This document shows positions 7,338 to 12,891 of a stretch of 12,891 nucleotides of DNA, piece after piece. The DNA is from Nitrosomonas sp. UBA6494 (lineage in GTDB: Bacteria; Pseudomonadota; Gammaproteobacteria; Burkholderiales; Nitrosomonadaceae), in NCBI GenBank assembly GCA_002435335.1, contig DJMI01000088.1:332-13222 (forward strand), written 5' to 3'. The notes beneath the pieces were generated by a model. It made no database searches. It was given only the letters and a program-made list of their open reading frames with translations, and was not told the origin of the DNA. The position numbers and the translations under genes are program-made. Positions within the stretch are counted from its first letter, which is position 1, and every line of letters starts with the position of its first letter.

Positions 7338-7892
7338 ATGGAAATGAAATTACTTGCACAGCAGCTTGGCATTAGTCACCAGATGGCGAACCGCTACCGG
7401 CGGCGTGGGATGCCTAATGATTCACTTGAGGTCGCTAAAACGTGGATTAAATCCAACATTAACCCGTTTCGATCCAAAACCGGGCGCATTGGCGGCAATA
7501 GCGGCATGAAACCGAATTCAACCGAACCCGCTGAGGTTTCAAGCGATATGGCCTTGTTATTGCACGAAGTAAGCAACACACAACTTAATCTTGACGGTAA
7601 CGACGCAGATGAGCTTTTCAAAAATGCGCGTGCGTTGAAAGAAAAAACACTCGCCATGCAAGCGGCGGCGGAGCATGAACGGTTTGTCGGTGCGCTTGTA
7701 GAAAAGGCAGTGGTAGAAAAAATTGTTTTCGAGCGTGGGCGTCAATTCCGTGATGGATTGTTGGGGCTATCACGAAGGCTTGCACCTGAGCTTATTGGTG
7801 AAACAAATATTTCTGTTATCGAGAGTCTTTTAACTCAAGAATTTCGGCGATTACTTGAGCAGTTTGCAAAATTGCCGGTGATCGAAAACTGA
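7338..7892 (+). CDS. terminase small subunit-like HTH protein (Nu1-type)
   Basis: A protein of about 184 aa. The N-terminus (MEMKLLAQQLGISHQMANRYRRRGMPNDSLEVAKTWIKSNINPF) is a helix-turn-helix followed by the '-RRGMP-SLE-A--W' pattern seen in DNA-recognition subunits of phage terminases, which select DNA for packaging. A Gly/Ser linker follows (GRIGGNSGMKPNS). A helical C-terminal half (LMALL-type start near 60 to FAKLPVIEN) holds the segment EKAVVEKIVFERGRQFRDGLLGLSRRLAPEL. ATG 7338 is preferred since GAGG (7329-7332) is five bases upstream; GTG 7332 and ATG 7344 are alternatives. No large terminase subunit is present in the window, which fits a satellite that redirects a helper phage's packaging, or an incomplete prophage. 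Function assigned by resemblance only. Confidence 0.6.
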   Translation: MEMKLLAQQLGISHQMANRYRRRGMPNDSLEVAKTWIKSNINPFRSKTGRIGGNSGMKPNSTEPAEVSSDMALLLHEVSNTQLNLDGNDADELFKNARALKEKTLAMQAAAEHERFVGALVEKAVVEKIVFERGRQFRDGLLGLSRRLAPELIGETNISVIESLLTQEFRRLLEQFAKLPVIEN

Positions 7893-7989
7893 CCCACCAG
7901 GATCGCGCACAGGCGGCTATCTTTCAACGGTCTTGCCCCCCCTCTAGTTTTCTTATTGTGCCCGTTTACCAGGGTTTTGGTGTTTCTGA

Positions 7990-8082
7990 GTGAAAACTGT
8001 TAAGAAATCGTTAAGTTAAAGCCTATCTGTTTGATGAAATAATCGACAGCTTCGATTTATGCTTGGAACTTAAACAGTTCAC
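7990..8082. promoter_or_regulatory. regulatory region upstream of the secreted-protein/DGR operon
   Basis: GTTAAG occurs at 7999-8004 and 8010-8015, exactly 11 bp apart. This spacing is typical of OmpR/PhoB-family response-regulator sites. AATCGA (8041-8046) and TCGATT (8052-8057) form a perfect interrupted palindrome. GTGAAAACTGTTAAG (7990-8004) recurs as an imperfect inverted repeat CTTAAACAGTTCAC (8069-8082). These stand between the end of the island genes and the strong SD of the next gene. Specific regulators are not identifiable; the site types are inferred. Confidence 0.35.
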
Positions 8083-8101
8083 TTTTTAGGAGGCAAGACT
8101 A

Positions 8102-9283
8102 ATGAACATTATATCGACTCCGTCGGCATTCATGACGGGAGTGTTTGCGCGTTACGCTGTATTTCTGTTTATAACTCTTCTGATGATAACTTTATGTTCA
8201 ACGTCTATCGCCGCCCCGAGAGTATACGAAATAAACGTCGTTGAAGTGGTTGGTCGTGAGGGTCATGAAGGTTTATTTCCTATTCAAGGACAACCTGTTG
8301 CAGGTTCAAATGCGATCGTGAAGGCCATTCTAATAAATGGTACTGCAACTGAAGTAACTCTGCTTTTTCACGATGCGAACGGCGACTTATTATTCAGGAC
8401 ACCCATGATAACACTACCGGAAGACAGGGTTAGGCGTGGCACTTATTTCGCAGATGTTGTTATTCCTCTGGTTCCCTTTTCAATGAGCATTTCTGGTGTA
8501 GATGAATCGGGGGAAAACTTTGAAAGCTCTCCAGACAAAAAGCCTCTGAGTACACCTCAAACTATGGATGTTAGAATCATCCCTTCAATGTCTGAAATTT
8601 CTTCAGGCTTGCCTAATTATTTTGTTGTTCGGGTAACAAACTTTGGTGGTTTAGATACATTCAGTGTGAAATTGGAAAGTGATGTGGGTGGGATATTTAC
8701 CCCTGTTTCGTTCGCCAATATTAGCCTCGACTCAGATCGTTCTGCTGATGTCGAGTTTGTTTATACTGCACCAGCAAATTTGACTTCGCCTGGCCTGGTT
8801 ACTCTTAAAGCCACAGCAACCAGCAACTCGTTAAATACCTTAACGAACCAAGCTTCTCTGAAATTGCTAACGTCGATAATGCCTACTCAAAAGCTTTTAG
8901 CCTGGATTAATAAGGGTGACCAAGGGGAGTTAAATCAGAATAGAAAGAATCCGTTGACTGTTTGGTTATGCAGTGGGACTTATGAGAATAACACGATTAT
9001 GCTAGCCAATTCATTGCCGCCTAGTGATATTAAGATTATCGAATATGGATCAAATGATTACACTAACGCATACAGTCAAAATAATGTATCCATTAAGAGT
9101 CAGTGCAAAAACTCATCGCTACTGAAATTACAGTTCGATTCTCATCACCTGTTTGAATCCCTAAGTCTATTCTCAAGTCAGCCAGATGCAATCAACCTAA
9201 TGCATGTCCCCATTACTGCTCATGCCAAGGACGGGACCGAGTTTATAGGCTATTTGCCGCTTAAATTTAAGCAACCAAAATAA
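8102..9283 (+). CDS. secreted beta-sandwich protein resembling VWA7/Het-C-associated domains
   Basis: A 393-aa exported protein. Residues ~12-38 form a signal peptide (hydrophobic FLFITLLMITL, cleavage probably after SIAA at 38). The mature N-terminus (~39-150) holds VVGREGHEGLFPIQGQPVAGSNAIVKA and FSMSISGVDESGENFE, a pattern like that following the VWA domain in VWA7-type proteins. Residues ~160-245 look like an Ig/CARDB-like beta sandwich (YFVVRVTNFGGLDTFSVKL, TSPGLVTLKATATS). The C-terminal ~140 residues are unassigned and carry two cysteines (WLCSGTYEN and SQCKNSS). AGGAGG at 8088-8093 with eight-base spacing supports ATG 8102. Seventeen bases separate it from the DGR target gene, so the two are probably co-transcribed and act together at the cell surface or outside it. 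Function unknown. Confidence 0.7.
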   Translation: MNIISTPSAFMTGVFARYAVFLFITLLMITLCSTSIAAPRVYEINVVEVVGREGHEGLFPIQGQPVAGSNAIVKAILINGTATEVTLLFHDANGDLLFRTPMITLPEDRVRRGTYFADVVIPLVPFSMSISGVDESGENFESSPDKKPLSTPQTMDVRIIPSMSEISSGLPNYFVVRVTNFGGLDTFSVKLESDVGGIFTPVSFANISLDSDRSADVEFVYTAPANLTSPGLVTLKATATSNSLNTLTNQASLKLLTSIMPTQKLLAWINKGDQGELNQNRKNPLTVWLCSGTYENNTIMLANSLPPSDIKIIEYGSNDYTNAYSQNNVSIKSQCKNSSLLKLQFDSHHLFESLSLFSSQPDAINLMHVPITAHAKDGTEFIGYLPLKFKQPK

Positions 9284-9300
9284 ATAACAAGGGCTAGATC

Positions 9301-11058
9301 ATGCAACAGACACCTAAACTGCAAGATGGAAATCTAATCACCAAAAGCTTAAGAAAGTCATACAAACCTATGTTCTTGGCTTACCTAAGGTATCTTCCGT
9401 TAATTCTGCTCTCAATTTTGTTCGCACCCAAGATTTCATATGCATTTGGTGTTGGAATCGTTGATGGCCTTAACTGCACTACCTCACTATTCAACCCCAA
9501 ACCTGTACCTTGTTCGATAGCGGAACTTGACAAGCAAAACAGTTATGAGGAAGTCCATCAACATATTACGAACGAAGCATTAAAAAATTTAAAATATAAA
9601 AATGCAAGAATAAAAGATGAGGTTTTAGCGTTGATAGAGAAAGCAAACGCTGATTCTGACTGGAACCAAGAAAACACCGCTATACATTGTGATAATGAAA
9701 ACACATATTTTTGTGCATTGCGTGTATCCAAATATTACAAATATATTTCCGTATATCTGGAAAGGCAATCTACTATCACTAAAGAAGAAGCTCAACATAT
9801 AAGATATTTATTTGGGCACACGCTTCACACGATCCAAGATTTTTATTCACACACAAACTGGGTCAATACGCACCCTGACCCAAAAGATATTCAGCGGTTT
9901 TGGAAGGATGGGCTTATGAGTCTGGAGTTAACACAAAGATCAGAACGAGCATGTGTTAATACCCCTGATCTTCTTTGGAACGCTCCACTGGGTACAGGCC
10001 TTTTGACTGAAGAAACTTCAGATAAGGGTGGTCTGCTAACTTCTGGTTATGCCTGGACTCCTTTATTAGCTGCTTATGCACCATGGTCAAAATGTGCTCA
10101 CGGATTGGCAGGGACTGGAATTCATAAAGATTGGACTAGTAGAGAGTTGCATACTGAAGCTCGCGATCGTGCTGTTCATGCAACCTACGAATTTGCCCAA
10201 GATCTTCTCATTAGAAATGAGAAAAACTATCCTGATAATGTTTGTATGTTTTTGACTAACGCTCCTTGTACTATCGTTTCAGTAAAAAAATCAGGATCAG
10301 GAGGCAGAGTCTATTCTGTACCCGGTGGAATCTTTTGCACGGATAGTATAGATAGTGAATGTTCTGCAGCATTTAATGCGGATGATAAGGTAGACTTATT
10401 TGCTTCTGCTAATGGTTCTAGTACCACCTTCAAAAGTTGGTCAGGCGACTGCGCTTCCGCGTCAGTTGAGCCAGATGGCAGTTTTGGAAGATGTACCATC
10501 AATATGGATGGAAATGAAAAGAATGTAGTGGCGAATTTTGATGGTGGTGATTGTTCATATCCCAAAATTGGCGATAAATGTCATGGTGGGATAGTATTTT
10601 ATGTGGATGGTACTGGTCAGCATGGGTTAGTAATTGCTGAGCAAGATCAAGGAAAATTACCATGGGATCCCAGACCTTATCCTTGGCCTTACTTAGGTGC
10701 AACGGCTGACGGCGTAGGCGCGGGCGCTAGTAATACCACCTTGATTATCAACTCAATCGGACCTGGAGGATATGCCGCAATGGCGGCCAGGAGTTATAAC
10801 GGAGGAGGTTATAACGATTGGTATCTTCCATCTCTATATGAGCTCAATTTACTACGTAACCAGGCGTTCGTTGTAGGCGGTTTTGTGGATGACGATTATT
10901 GGAGTTCTTTGGAGTACGGCAATTGGAGCTCTTTGGAGGGGATCTTCAACCCCAACGCGTGGGGCCAGTACATTGAAGGCCAGTTTAACTACTTTGGCGG
11001 CGATTCAGCACCATTTAAGAGCGCCACATATAGGGTTCGTGCTGTTCGGGCTTTTTAA
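9301..11058 (+). CDS. DGR target protein: Zn-phospholipase C/Het-C-like domain fused to a diversified C-type-lectin-like (DUF1566) domain
   Basis: A 585-aa exported variable protein. A signal peptide lies at ~24-48 (FLAYLRYLPLILLSILF, cleavage after SYA); the ~23-residue pre-region is long and Met24 (9370) is an alternative start. Residues ~75-310 form a helical, His-rich domain with HQHITNEAL and H176-x3-D180-x3-H184 (HTIQDFYSHTNW), resembling metal-dependent phospholipase C and Het-C/VWA7 N-termini. Residues ~321-415 resemble an InlB-type B repeat (SWSGDC, CTINMDGNEKNVVANF). Residues ~416-585 are a DUF1566/FGE-like C-type-lectin fold (CHGGIVFYVDGTG, YNDWYLPSLYELNLLR, YWSS, RVRAVRAF). The final ~60 residues match the TR and are the mutagenised ligand-binding surface. 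The role of the PLC-like part is predicted, not shown. Only a weak AAGGG precedes the start. Confidence 0.85.
   Translation: MQQTPKLQDGNLITKSLRKSYKPMFLAYLRYLPLILLSILFAPKISYAFGVGIVDGLNCTTSLFNPKPVPCSIAELDKQNSYEEVHQHITNEALKNLKYKNARIKDEVLALIEKANADSDWNQENTAIHCDNENTYFCALRVSKYYKYISVYLERQSTITKEEAQHIRYLFGHTLHTIQDFYSHTNWVNTHPDPKDIQRFWKDGLMSLELTQRSERACVNTPDLLWNAPLGTGLLTEETSDKGGLLTSGYAWTPLLAAYAPWSKCAHGLAGTGIHKDWTSRELHTEARDRAVHATYEFAQDLLIRNEKNYPDNVCMFLTNAPCTIVSVKKSGSGGRVYSVPGGIFCTDSIDSECSAAFNADDKVDLFASANGSSTTFKSWSGDCASASVEPDGSFGRCTINMDGNEKNVVANFDGGDCSYPKIGDKCHGGIVFYVDGTGQHGLVIAEQDQGKLPWDPRPYPWPYLGATADGVGAGASNTTLIINSIGPGGYAAMAARSYNGGGYNDWYLPSLYELNLLRNQAFVVGGFVDDDYWSSLEYGNWSSLEGIFNPNAWGQYIEGQFNYFGGDSAPFKSATYRVRAVRAF
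10869..11050 (+). repeat. DGR variable repeat (VR)
   Basis: The 3' end of the target gene matches the TR at 11602-11741. The first 17 bp (CGTTGTAGGCGGTTTTG) are identical, TATTGGAGTTCT is shared, and the last 21 bp (11030-11050) are identical. At codons that align unambiguously, most differences fall on TR adenines: three Asn codons became Asp (residues 530-532), and Asn became Tyr at 539, 557 and 577, Gly at 555, Ser at 574 and Ala at 575. A few differences are not at A (Val529, Leu537 second base, Asn552 third base, Ala584). VR is 42 bp longer than TR and has a 24-bp-offset internal duplication (10898-10914 and 10922-10938). Confidence 0.88.
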
Positions 11059-11081
11059 CAATTTAGCTATTTAACTATTTG

Positions 11082-11113
11082 TTTTTACCGCGAAGCGGTC
11101 GAAAAATTTTTTT
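11082..11113 (+). terminator. hairpin downstream of VR; terminator-like and possible DGR target-site hairpin
   Basis: ACCGC (11087-11091) pairs with GCGGT (11095-11099) around a GAA loop. TTTTT (11082-11086) extends the stem with AAAAA (11102-11106) across a two-base bulge, and seven T residues follow (11107-11113). The shape suits an intrinsic terminator for the target gene. Bordetella phage DGR targets need a hairpin just after VR, so the same element could assist retrohoming here; its distance from VR (~36 bp) is larger than in that system. Confidence 0.6.
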
Positions 11114-11121
11114 GAAGGGGT

Positions 11122-11463
11122 ATGGCGCTTTATTACGACTTGCCGGTTTACCGGGATACTTATCTGTTGGTGCTGAAGATTTTTGAGGTCACCAAAGATT
11201 TTCCGAAGGAATACAAGTATACCCTGGGGCAGGACATGAAGCGCGATGCCCTGCAACTGGTCAGAAGTATTTACCGCGCCAATAAGTCGACGCATAAGAA
11301 AGAGCCTTTAGAAGCTTTTTTGGATGAGTTTGAATTGCTGAAACTGGAAATTCGCTTATGCGTGGATTTGAAAGTGCTGCCGTTTAAAAAACAGGCTGAA
11401 TTGACTGTTTTGATGGACGGCATCAGCAAGCAGATTACCGGTTGGCGCAATGCCAGCCAGTAA
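11122..11463 (+). CDS. avd: DGR accessory variability determinant (Avd), S23-like four-helix protein
   Basis: A 113-aa basic, all-helical protein of the Avd/S23-rRNA-like four-helix-bundle family. In DGRs Avd forms a pentamer that binds the reverse transcriptase and the TR RNA and is needed for mutagenic cDNA synthesis. Family features include LPVYRDTYLLVLKIFEVTKDFPKEYKYTLGQDMKRDALQLV near the N-terminus, the central basic stretch IYRANKSTHKKEPLEAFLDEFELLKLEIRL and the final PFKKQAELTVLMDGISKQITGW. The length is usual. GAAGGGG lies only one or two bases before ATG 11122, a short spacing. It is placed between the target gene and the TR in the classic order VR-avd-TR-RT. It looks intact, although its partner RT is truncated. 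Confidence 0.93.
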   Translation: MALYYDLPVYRDTYLLVLKIFEVTKDFPKEYKYTLGQDMKRDALQLVRSIYRANKSTHKKEPLEAFLDEFELLKLEIRLCVDLKVLPFKKQAELTVLMDGISKQITGWRNASQ

Positions 11464-11472
11464 ACGCCGGAA

Positions 11473-11548
11473 TTGCCGCTGCCACGGTAGCGGCAAGTGA
11501 GCAGTTTTTATTTAAAAGCGATAAAGGGACTGCTTCGTTAGAAGTAGT
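11473..11548 (+). other. hairpins between avd and TR, probable 5' part of the DGR template RNA
   Basis: TTGCCGCT (11473-11480) pairs perfectly with AGCGGCAA (11489-11496), an 8-bp stem. ACTGCTTC (11529-11536) pairs with GAAGTAGT (11541-11548) through a GTTA loop with one G-U pair. A T-run (11506-11510) lies ten bases after the first hairpin, so weak termination of avd mRNA is an alternative. 11549-11601 shows no further clear structure. Confidence 0.5.
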
Positions 11549-11601
11549 TAATTCATGTAATCCCGAGAATCCTCGTCGATTATTATTACGCCTTTATAAA
11601 A

Positions 11602-11741
11602 CGTTGTAGGCGGTTTTGCCAATAACAATTATTGGAGTTCTACGGAGAACGACGCTAACAATGCGTGGAACCAGAACTTCAACAATGGCAACCAGAACAA
11701 CAACAATAAGAACAACACAAATAGGGTTCGTGCTGTTCGGG
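11602..11741 (+). repeat. DGR template repeat (TR)
   Basis: An A-rich, 140-bp non-coding copy of the target's 3' end. Read in the VR phase it gives VVGGFANNNYWSSTEND and then an Asn-rich run ending NRVRAVRVF, with 18 Asn codons (AAC/AAT). That is the signature of a DGR template, where A at first and second codon positions maximises diversity. It lies between avd and the RT gene. The 3' block (11721-11741) is identical to the VR end and would be the initiation-of-mutagenic-homology region. It has no start codon of its own in that phase and continues past its end to a TAA, so it should not be called a gene. Confidence 0.93.
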
Positions 11742-11758
11742 TTTTTAAATAAAAGCAA

Positions 11759-11837
11759 GATGGACAACCCGGGTGGCGGCTTGAGCTGTCCATCCGGGGT
11801 TTTCTGACACCAAGCCGCATAAAGTATGCCATGCGGC
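11759..11837 (+). ncRNA. structured TR-RT spacer RNA (candidate RT-binding/priming region)
   Basis: Three perfect inverted repeats overlap in 79 bases: GATGGACA (11759-11766) with TGTCCATC (11787-11794); GCGGCTTG (11776-11783) with CAAGCCGC (11811-11818); and GCCGCAT (11814-11820) with ATGCGGC (11831-11837). The second and third share bases and are mutually exclusive. The third includes the RT start codon. In the Bordetella phage DGR the spacer after TR binds RT-Avd and primes cDNA synthesis; this segment is its positional equivalent. Function is inferred. Confidence 0.6.
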
Positions 11838-12385
11838 AATTATCACTTTTTGATGCTCATGCGAAGATTGATCTGCCTGAGCTTTTTCAAGCTTATTTCG
11901 ATTGCCGCAGGAATAAACGAAGCACCCTCAACGCCATTGCTTTCGAGTCAAATTACGAAACCAATTTGCTGAAGCTTTGCGATGAAATCAACGATGGCAG
12001 TTATCAACCGGGCAAATCGATAGCATTTATCGTCAACAAACCGGTCAAACGCGAAATATTTGCTGCCGATTTCCGTGATCGGATTGTCCATCATCTCATC
12101 ATCAACAAACTGAATCCGCTGTTTGAAAACCACTTTATTTATGACAGCTACTCGTGCCGCAAAGGCAAGGGAACGCACTTCGGTATCCATCGCGTAGAGC
12201 GCTTCATCAGGCAATGTTCGCAAAATTACAGCAAGGATTGTTATGTGTTGAAACTGGACATCCAGGGTTTCTTTATGCACATTGATAAGTTAATTTTGTT
12301 TAAAAAATTGCTCGATTTCATTCAACAAAAATACCATCAAACAGACAAAGAACTATGTTGTCGATTGAAAAGTCAGTTATCGTAA
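11831..12385 (+). pseudogene. DGR reverse transcriptase, C-terminally truncated
   Basis: Encodes the N-terminal 184 residues of a DGR reverse transcriptase, the enzyme that makes adenine-mutagenised cDNA from the TR RNA. The fingers region is recognisable (LLKLCDEINDGSYQPGKSIAFIV, KPVKREIFAADFRDRIVHHLI, FIYDSYSCRKGKGTHFGI), as is catalytic motif A, VLKLDIQGFFMHIDK. The frame then departs from the family after QQKYHQTDKEL (~12355) and stops at 12385. Full-length members run to ~300-400 aa and contain YxDD; no continuation appears in any plus frame before 12541, so a deletion or rearrangement rather than a simple frameshift is likely. The ATG at 11831 lies within a hairpin arm and lacks a clear SD. 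The protein should be catalytically dead. Confidence 0.88.
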
Positions 12386-12450
12386 ATTATGATTAACTTT
12401 ATTTTAAAACAGGCAGCGTTCTAATTTTTAACCAAGTAACTCCAAAACCA

Positions 12451-12541
12451 ATGTATTCTATGAATAACGAAACTGATGATTCTATCTATGATTATGTAGG
12501 CACTGACGGCGATGATAACCTTCACATTATCGGCATTCCAG
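12451..12541 (+). pseudogene. 5' fragment of an RTX-repeat-like gene, cut by an insertion sequence
   Basis: About 30 codons from ATG 12451 (or ATG 12460) read MYSMNNETDDSIYDYVGTDG and continue DDNLHIIGIPV before entering the IS3-family end at 12542. The frame then runs through the IS terminus to a TAA at 12574-12576. GTDGDDNLH fits one RTX nonapeptide (GGxGxDxLx pattern), often the first repeat in such proteins. No good SD is visible. The remainder may lie past the insertion sequences. The stretch 12386-12450 between the RT stop and this start has no recognised feature. Confidence 0.45.
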
Positions 12542-12832
12542 TGACCTGGTCAAGTAAAACCGGACACCTCAGTTAAGCTGCTTTTGTCAATTTTGCTGCT
12601 TCTGCTTCATATTGGTTTGGACTTTTGTAATCCAGGTATGAATGCAGTCTTTGGTTGTTATAAAACACAGCGATATACTGCAAAATATCTTGCCATGCTT
12701 CATGGCGGGTTTGGTAATGCCGCCATTGGCAACGTTCTCGTTTGAGGTTGCCAAAGAAGCTTTCTGCAACCGCGTTATCCCAACAATTTCCCAGGCGACT
12801 CATACTGCCAGTAAAACCATATGCTTTCAACA
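12542..12832 (-). mobile_element. IS3-family element remnant (right end, orfB 3' part)
   Basis: The terminus reads TGACCTGGTCAAGTAAAACC inward from 12542 and continues GGACACCTCAGTTAAG to 12577, resembling IS3-group ends that start TGA and carry GGACAC. The orfB C-terminus follows on the minus strand and is interrupted at ~12832 by another IS end. The rest of orfB and orfA is not in the window. A target duplication cannot be tested because the other side is missing. Confidence 0.8.
12573..12832 (-). pseudogene. IS3-family transposase OrfB, C-terminal fragment
   Basis: The last ~86 residues of a DDE transposase of the IS3 family. MLKAYGFTGSMSRLGNCWDN followed by AVAESFFGNLKRE is the signature around the third catalytic acidic residue (the Glu of the DDE triad). 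WQDILQYIAVFYNNQRLHSYLDYKSPNQYEAE is the conserved tail. The first two catalytic Asp residues are absent, so it is inactive. The apparent start codons upstream (12840s) fall within the terminus of a neighbouring element and are not the original start. Confidence 0.92.
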
Positions 12833-12891
12833 TGATGTGGTCCAATAGATCCGGGCACTCCAGTTAAGAGAAAATAATCTTAATTGGAGGA
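12833..12891 (+). mobile_element. left end of a second IS3-family element, running out of the window
   Basis: TGATGTGGTCCAATAGATCC from 12833, continuing GGGCACTCCAGTTAAG, matches the terminus at 12542 at 27 of 36 positions by hand alignment. It has the same inward reading direction, as expected for the left and right ends of related elements. A purine-rich GGAGGA at 12886-12891 would be the SD of orfA starting just past the window. It lies directly against the truncated orfB, so it inserted into, or recombined with, the first element. Confidence 0.7.

Noticed and set aside
11602..11750. TR read as a second small target gene
   Set aside because: The VR-phase frame has no start codon or SD and is almost all Asn codons; it is a template.
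11831..12385. Group II intron or retron reverse transcriptase
   Set aside because: The adjacent Avd gene, A-rich TR and matching VR, together with the KLDIQGFF motif context, point to a DGR RT; no intron domain V or msr/msd was seen.
12642..12848. 68-aa plus-strand frame opposite the transposase fragment
   Set aside because: Antisense shadow of the OrfB C-terminus.

Overview
The window reads as an accessory region of a proteobacterium (gamma or beta; no gene fixes the genus). A P4-type genomic island is followed by a diversity-generating retroelement (DGR), and insertion sequences lie at both edges.

Left edge (1-1379): the window opens inside an IS21-family element (istB and its repeated right terminus, ending near 766). 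The element abuts a 91-bp tandem repeat array (767-1034). A gene-free stretch follows, carrying short repeats that look like integrase arm or operator sites.

Island core (1380-7892): a tyrosine integrase of the P4/DUF4102 type, a terminated non-coding segment that may be a small RNA, an AlpA-like regulator, a large Toprim/DUF927 primase-helicase, three small tightly packed genes and a terminase-small-subunit-like HTH protein. This gene order suits an integrative element or phage satellite. The primase gene and the next gene both carry 9-bp repeats in both orientations, read as GVTGVT and VTPVTP linkers.

DGR cargo (8102-12385): two adjacent genes for secreted proteins, the second with a DUF1566/C-type-lectin-like C-terminus holding the variable repeat (VR, 10869-11050). 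Next come a terminator-like hairpin, an avd-type accessory gene (11122-11463), an A-rich template repeat (TR, 11602-11741; 18 Asn codons in the VR phase) and a reverse transcriptase gene. The target protein joins a predicted metal-dependent phospholipase C/Het-C-like domain to the diversified domain; its upstream partner resembles the beta-rich part of VWA7-like proteins. The RT is broken: it ends at 184 residues, after the first catalytic Asp motif and before YxDD, so the system is probably inactive now unless an RT acts in trans. VR is 42 bp longer than TR and has an in-frame 24-bp internal duplication, so the present VR is not a simple adenine-mutagenised copy of the present TR.

Right edge (12386-12891): the first ~30 codons of an RTX-like gene are cut by an IS3-family remnant (minus strand, orfB C-terminus only). 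That remnant is cut in turn by the left end of a second, plus-strand element with related termini.
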